A stretch of DNA of 64,000 nt, from positions 106,790 through 170,789 of the forward strand of contig JAGCVJ010000014.1 of assembly GCA_017962375.1 (NCBI GenBank). Direction: 5' to 3'. Below the pieces are notes generated by a model. The model was not told the origin of the DNA, searched no databases, and saw only the letters and a list, made by a program, of their open reading frames with translations. Source of the stretch: Bacteroidales bacterium (GTDB lineage: Bacteria; Bacteroidota; Bacteroidia; Bacteroidales; UBA932). Both the position numbers and the translations under genes were made by a program. This document shows, in pieces, positions 60,666-64,000 of the stretch; position 1 is the stretch's first letter; every line of letters starts with the position of its first letter.

Positions 60666-62360
60666 CTAGAATGCCAGGAACGCTCTTACCTGACGGCCAT
60701 ACATTGATATGTTTGTGTCTTGCCTGTCTTTTACGTGATGCGCAAGAACCACGCCCTTGACACCTTCTCCATCTCTGAAGCCTGTACACAAAACCCTCTC
60801 GGCAGACATTTGGGTACTTGACCAATAATAATTCCAGTTATAGTTCCTGCCATTTACATCCTGATAGGTCCAACCATTCAAGGAGCAAATATTGATCGGC
60901 ATGGAATAACTTGCGGTGCCAACATAACTGTAGAATTTGTCATAAATGTCTTCAGAATAATAGAAATCACCATCTGTAGGATAATAGTTGTAATCCTTGA
61001 CATCCTGGTGTGTACTAGTCTTCAAGACAGGAAGAAAACTGGCACATTCGCCAAGTCCCAGGAAAGAAGCTATCCACTGTGAAATCGTCGGCATGAACCA
61101 ATTAGAGGAGTGAGTGGTGTCCACGGCTGGTGTATACTCGCTTATACAAGCGGCTGCCAGATATATAGCAGGGCTGGCCTTCATGAATTCAGTCTTCCCT
61201 ATTCCGTTATAACTGAGAAACATCAATTCATCACGACGGCTGGCGGAAAGATTGTTAAACCACTCTTGCTCAAAAGCAGAATTATTGATTCTTTTTTTGT
61301 TTTCTGTAGTCCAACGAACGCCGCCGTTTGCCGGACTGCAATCATTAAAAGCCATTACCAGGGCATGACCATAACCATTAGATTCCTCGGTAATGCCGTT
61401 TGCAAAACTTATTATATCGTCACTAGATGTCATGAAAGAAGGATGCTTTGAATTTTCTCCTTCATTCACATAAACAACCAGCCCCAGCGCAACACGAGTG
61501 CTTGAAACTGTCTGCTGTTTGTAATTGCCCCATGTTCCGTCTGAATAGAAAACATCTCCAACTTTTATCTTGTCAGTAACGGTGCTGAGCTTTCCGGTTC
61601 CCAAACTTGTGTTTGCGCCGCCAAACTTTCTTGTCCATACCACATTATCACCAGCATCAGTAATTGTGATCAACGCATTCTTGAGAACAGTGCCGCCTGG
61701 GAAGGCAATTGCAAAGAACGCATTTCCCTTTGAAATGTTTATGGTGTTGCTTGCACTGTTATTATTCTCATCCGACAAGGTTATTGTATAGAGACCATTC
61801 AAACCGCTGGAAATAATTTTGAAACTTACAAAGGTGCTGCCCTGTGAAAGATTGAAACTCTTTTGTGCATAAGTGCTTTCTCCAGTAAGAGAACTGTATT
61901 TCTGTACAGCCTCGCCCAGAGAAGAAACTACTGCTGTATTATAATTACCACCTGAGTTCAACACGTCTGAGGTGCTTATAAGCGTAGCGCTCAAAAGCAG
62001 ATCGTCTGCAGGATCGCCTTCCCCCTCATATTCAAGATCACCGGAAAAAACAGCAGATTGTGAACCTGCGCCGGAAACGAGGGTAAGATCTCCCGATATT
62101 TCTTCTCCTGTGATCCTCAAAACATCCCCTGTCTCGAAAACCTGGCTTTTTTCGCCTGAAATAGTTGCCTTTGTAGAAGAGCCGCCGTTCTTTACATTCA
62201 CTGAATAATGGATTATTCTAGCAACTGGAGCAACAGGCTTTTCCTCTTCAACAACAGGATCATCTTCAATAACGGGCTGATCGGCCTTGCTGCAAGAAAA
62301 CATTGCGGCAACAACAAGCATTGCTGCAAAAAACTTGAAAATATGATAGAATCTCTTCAT
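60666..62360 (-). CDS. Fimbrillin-like lipoprotein with C-terminal surface domain
   Basis: A 564-residue lipoprotein (lipobox MFSC, Cys23). The N-terminal half, after an acidic Pro/Glu linker, has the fimbrillin-like pattern: KATISG, FETGDVLRITG, an SATLIS block and the FVSFKI strand. The second half starts at KVGDVFYSDGTWG and ends NYYWSSTQMS...YGRQVRAFLAF, like the fibrobacter-major/DUF1566-type domains often fused behind fimbrillin domains. It is probably surface-exposed. A gene for a 44-residue peptide lies 29 nt upstream and is likely co-transcribed. Confidence 0.8.
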   Translation of the reverse strand: MKRFYHIFKFFAAMLVVAAMFSCSKADQPVIEDDPVVEEEKPVAPVARIIHYSVNVKNGGSSTKATISGEKSQVFETGDVLRITGEEISGDLTLVSGAGSQSAVFSGDLEYEGEGDPADDLLLSATLISTSDVLNSGGNYNTAVVSSLGEAVQKYSSLTGESTYAQKSFNLSQGSTFVSFKIISSGLNGLYTITLSDENNNSASNTINISKGNAFFAIAFPGGTVLKNALITITDAGDNVVWTRKFGGANTSLGTGKLSTVTDKIKVGDVFYSDGTWGNYKQQTVSSTRVALGLVVYVNEGENSKHPSFMTSSDDIISFANGITEESNGYGHALVMAFNDCSPANGGVRWTTENKKRINNSAFEQEWFNNLSASRRDELMFLSYNGIGKTEFMKASPAIYLAAACISEYTPAVDTTHSSNWFMPTISQWIASFLGLGECASFLPVLKTSTHQDVKDYNYYPTDGDFYYSEDIYDKFYSYVGTASYSMPINICSLNGWTYQDVNGRNYNWNYYWSSTQMSAERVLCTGFRDGEGVKGVVLAHHVKDRQDTNISMYGRQVRAFLAF

Positions 62361-62389
62361 GATTTCTTCTTTTAACCTTTGTTACCGAT

Positions 62390-62524
62390 TTAATTGCCTT
62401 CATCAAGATCACCGCCGTCGCCAAGGTCGCCGAGAGAGCCAGTGCCGCTGGTACAGATAAAAGACTCAATGAAAACATTGACAACTTTTACCTCCGGGGT
62501 TTCATATTTCAACAGCTTCTTCAT
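62390..62524 (-). CDS. Small 44-residue Bacteroidota peptide preceding the fimbrillin-like gene
   Basis: An ATG-to-stop frame of 44 codons. The peptide starts MKKLLKYETPEVKVVNVFIE, has a lone ICTSGTG block near residue 24, and ends in a Gly/Asp/Leu-rich tail. Peptides of the type MKK-x-Y-x-PE-x-xVV...IC-x-S are common in Bacteroidota, often next to surface-protein genes, and are usually missed because of their length. The function is unknown; a short ripped or secreted peptide, or a leader that couples translation to the lipoprotein, are both possible. Confidence 0.7.
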   Translation of the reverse strand: MKKLLKYETPEVKVVNVFIESFICTSGTGSLGDLGDGGDLDEGN

Positions 62525-62569
62525 TTGATTGGTATGTTTTTATTTTATATTATTCAATATCAGACGCTT

Positions 62570-62608
62570 GCGCGTGTTGTTTTTAGGAGGCACCCTAAAA
62601 ATTCGCGC
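62570..62608 (-). promoter_or_regulatory. Structured 5' leader of the peptide/fimbrillin-like operon
   Basis: On the minus strand TTTTTAGG and CCTAAAAA form a perfect 8-bp hairpin with a 6-nt loop (62580-62601). It is enclosed by GCGCG/CGCGC (62570-62574 with 62604-62608). It lies just after the transcription start in a leader of about 90 nt. Such a stem near the 5' end could protect the mRNA or be a control site. Confidence 0.5.
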
Positions 62609-62617
62609 ATCGGGGGG

Positions 62618-62649
62618 CAAATATAGTATGTGCAGAGCTATTCTCCAAA
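62618..62649 (-). promoter_or_regulatory. Promoter of the peptide/fimbrillin-like operon
   Basis: On the minus strand TTTG, 20 nt, then TATATTTG, close to the -33/-7 consensus. It is followed directly by a run of six C. Confidence 0.7.
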
Positions 62650-62676
62650 AAAAAATCGGTGTTATTAAAAATAATG

Positions 62677-62684
62677 TAACTTTG
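62677..62684 (+). promoter_or_regulatory. -7 promoter element of the TPR gene
   Basis: TAACTTTG, ending 8 nt before the ATG at 62693, again a near-leaderless arrangement. It is divergent from the peptide operon promoter about 50 bp away. Confidence 0.65.
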
Positions 62685-62692
62685 CTTTTGTT

Positions 62693-63592
62693 ATGAAAAA
62701 CATCAAGACTTTGCTATTTGCGGCTGCAATGCTTTTGAGCAGCACCGTTACCTTTTCCCAGACCCGGGAAACTTTTTACAACCATTTCAAAACGGCAGTG
62801 CAGGCCCAGGATACCCTTGCCGTAAGGAATGTCATCAACGATTGGGAGAAGGAGCTCCCTCAGGATCCCGAACTTTATGCGGCTTATTCAAACCTGTATT
62901 TGCTGAAATCCATAAAAGAAGTGGTAATCATATCAGACGAAGCGCCACAAGACCAGGAAGTATTCGTAATGAAGGATTCCACGGGCAAGGAACACTACAT
63001 GTACAGCAAGCTTGATATCGATATGCAATGGATACAACGCTCTGTTGACATTCTTTCCAAAGGTCTTGAAAAGTATCCCGACAGGCTGGACTTCTGGTTC
63101 GGGAAAGCATACTTGATAATGGATTACTACGAAGAAAACGACTTCATTCAGGTTCTTTCAGACCTGCTGAAACGCTCCACCATAAACAAGAACAACTGGC
63201 TGTGGACTCTGGATGAAAAAGTGGAAGACGGCCAGGCTGTCTTGTTTGACACCTTCCAGGGATATTTCTCGGGAGTGTTTGAACAAGACTTGAACTTTGC
63301 CGGCCGTATTGTAGACGAGGTTCTGAAATATTATCCGAACAGTGTTGTTTTCCTCAACGACAAAGCTGTCATTGCCTACAATGCAGGAGACATTGACGGA
63401 GCCCTGGAAAACTTTCTCAAGGTTCACAAGATAGATCCGGAAGATCCTGTTGTCATCAATAACATCGCCTATACCTATCAGCTGAAAATGGACAACGCAA
63501 AGGCTCTCGAGTACTACAAGCTGCTTTCCAAGACAACCGATCCTGAATACAAGAAAATCGCTGAGAAAGCAATTAAAGAACTTTCAGAATAG
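62693..63592 (+). CDS. Exported tetratricopeptide-repeat protein
   Basis: A 299-residue protein with a signal peptide ending at TFSQ (about residue 23). The mature part is helical; TPR-type pairs are clearest near the C-terminus (AVIAYNAGDIDGALENFLKV, then NNIAYTYQLKMDNAKALEYYK), with weaker ones near the start. It probably binds partner proteins in the periplasm. It is followed after 17 nt by a lipoprotein with an HExxH motif, likely in the same operon. Confidence 0.82.
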   Translation: MKNIKTLLFAAAMLLSSTVTFSQTRETFYNHFKTAVQAQDTLAVRNVINDWEKELPQDPELYAAYSNLYLLKSIKEVVIISDEAPQDQEVFVMKDSTGKEHYMYSKLDIDMQWIQRSVDILSKGLEKYPDRLDFWFGKAYLIMDYYEENDFIQVLSDLLKRSTINKNNWLWTLDEKVEDGQAVLFDTFQGYFSGVFEQDLNFAGRIVDEVLKYYPNSVVFLNDKAVIAYNAGDIDGALENFLKVHKIDPEDPVVINNIAYTYQLKMDNAKALEYYKLLSKTTDPEYKKIAEKAIKELSE

Positions 63593-63609
63593 CCAAGCCC
63601 AACGCAAAT

Positions 63610-64000
63610 ATGAAAAAGGCTATTTATTTGATGGCGGCCTTGATGCTGCTTATCTGTTGCCATACTTCTCGTGTCTCTATCTTTGATAAGGTTGAGAAAC
63701 TGTGCAATAAAGACAATGGCAAATTATGGGGCATCAACCTCTATGCTCCTGTTCTTGGAGTGGATTCGCTGAGGAATATTATCAGCAATGTCTCTGACGC
63801 GCCAAAATCATATCCCTCAGACAAGCCGGTTGCAAATTCTACAATTGAACTGGACGGCAAGCGCTGGACAACGGTTTTGTGGCCCCTGTCCGGAGACGAG
63901 ATGCACCAGTTAATTGTTCTTGTCCACGAGATGTTTCACTATCACCAGCCGGAGCTTGGGCTTTGGGTAGATAAAGATCCCAACAATTCTCATCTTTCCA
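63610..64000 (+). CDS. Lipoprotein with HExxH metalloprotease motif (3' end outside window)
   Basis: The frame is open from the ATG at 63610 to the window edge (130 codons), so the C-terminus is missing. A short signal with ICC near residues 16-18 suggests lipid attachment. Near residue 112 lies VHEMFHYHQPELG: HEMFH is a zinc-protease HExxH motif, preceded by a hydrophobic helix (DEMHQLIVLV). The third zinc ligand would lie beyond the edge, so the class cannot be set. It is probably in one operon with the TPR gene 17 nt upstream. Confidence 0.75.
   Translation, partial: MKKAIYLMAALMLLICCHTSRVSIFDKVEKLCNKDNGKLWGINLYAPVLGVDSLRNIISNVSDAPKSYPSDKPVANSTIELDGKRWTTVLWPLSGDEMHQLIVLVHEMFHYHQPELGLWVDKDPNNSHLS

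Noticed and set aside
1-64000. CRISPR array, insertion sequence, prophage or integrative element
   Set aside because: No regularly spaced repeats, transposase, integrase or phage genes are visible on either strand.

Overview
The window looks like chromosome from a Bacteroidales-type Bacteroidota. Four things point that way. Promoters follow the -33 TTTG / -7 TAnnTTTG pattern; there are Bacteroidota-restricted families (DUF4270, DUF3098, DUF4294, DUF4465, DUF5686, GSCFA, a fimbrillin-like lipoprotein); there is a large carboxypeptidase-regulatory TonB-dependent receptor; and FeoA is fused to FeoB. Genus cannot be fixed by eye. I see no insertion sequence, prophage, integrase or CRISPR array, so this is mostly core genome with some lineage-specific envelope genes.

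Layout. 1-2232: two tandem paralogous exported proteins with C-terminal CxxC/CxxC ribbons, the first cut by the window edge. 2256-9227: tgt, an LptF/G permease, tdh on the other strand, then queG, a GSCFA protein and two tandem secreted esterases. 9298-19881 (minus): a 22-gene ribosomal run from rplP to rplQ with secY, map, infA and rpoA. It starts at rplP behind its own strong promoter, and the usual upstream half (rpsJ to rpsC) is absent. 20204-23248 (minus): Na+/glutamate symporter, M19 dipeptidase, DUF2059. 23316-26931: DUF4294, then lpxH, uppP, DUF3098 and ftsX, a cell-envelope operon. 27005-32816: glycogen-synthase-like protein, DUF4270 lipoprotein and an Oar-like TonB-dependent receptor. 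32951-38741: a SAM-II-like leader before metK, an exported J-like/TonB_C protein, mutS2 and a PHP phosphatase. 38825-46099: comF, the c-di-AMP cyclase cdaA, a small secreted protein, a C69 dipeptidase, a DUF4465 lipoprotein and feoAB. 46151-46222: tRNA-Glu(CUC).

47144-58492 (plus) is the most unusual stretch: a tightly packed run of a serine hydrolase, PlsC-like acyltransferase, FabF-like ketosynthase, acyl carrier protein, MMPL exporter, carotenoid-desaturase-like FAD enzyme, LolA-like carrier and DUF5686 outer-membrane protein. It resembles a stripped-down aryl-polyene/flexirubin-type pathway that builds an acyl product on a carrier protein and sends it to the outer membrane. The ketoreductase, dehydratase, thioesterase and ammonia-lyase normally expected are not here.

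58523-64000: an M20 dipeptidase, a hypothetical exported protein, a fimbrillin-like lipoprotein preceded by a 44-residue peptide gene and a structured leader, a TPR protein, and a truncated HExxH lipoprotein at the right edge.

Two window-wide patterns stand out: the palindrome ATCGCGAT occurs ten times, and several genes have a -7 element only 5-8 nt before the start codon, implying leaderless mRNAs.
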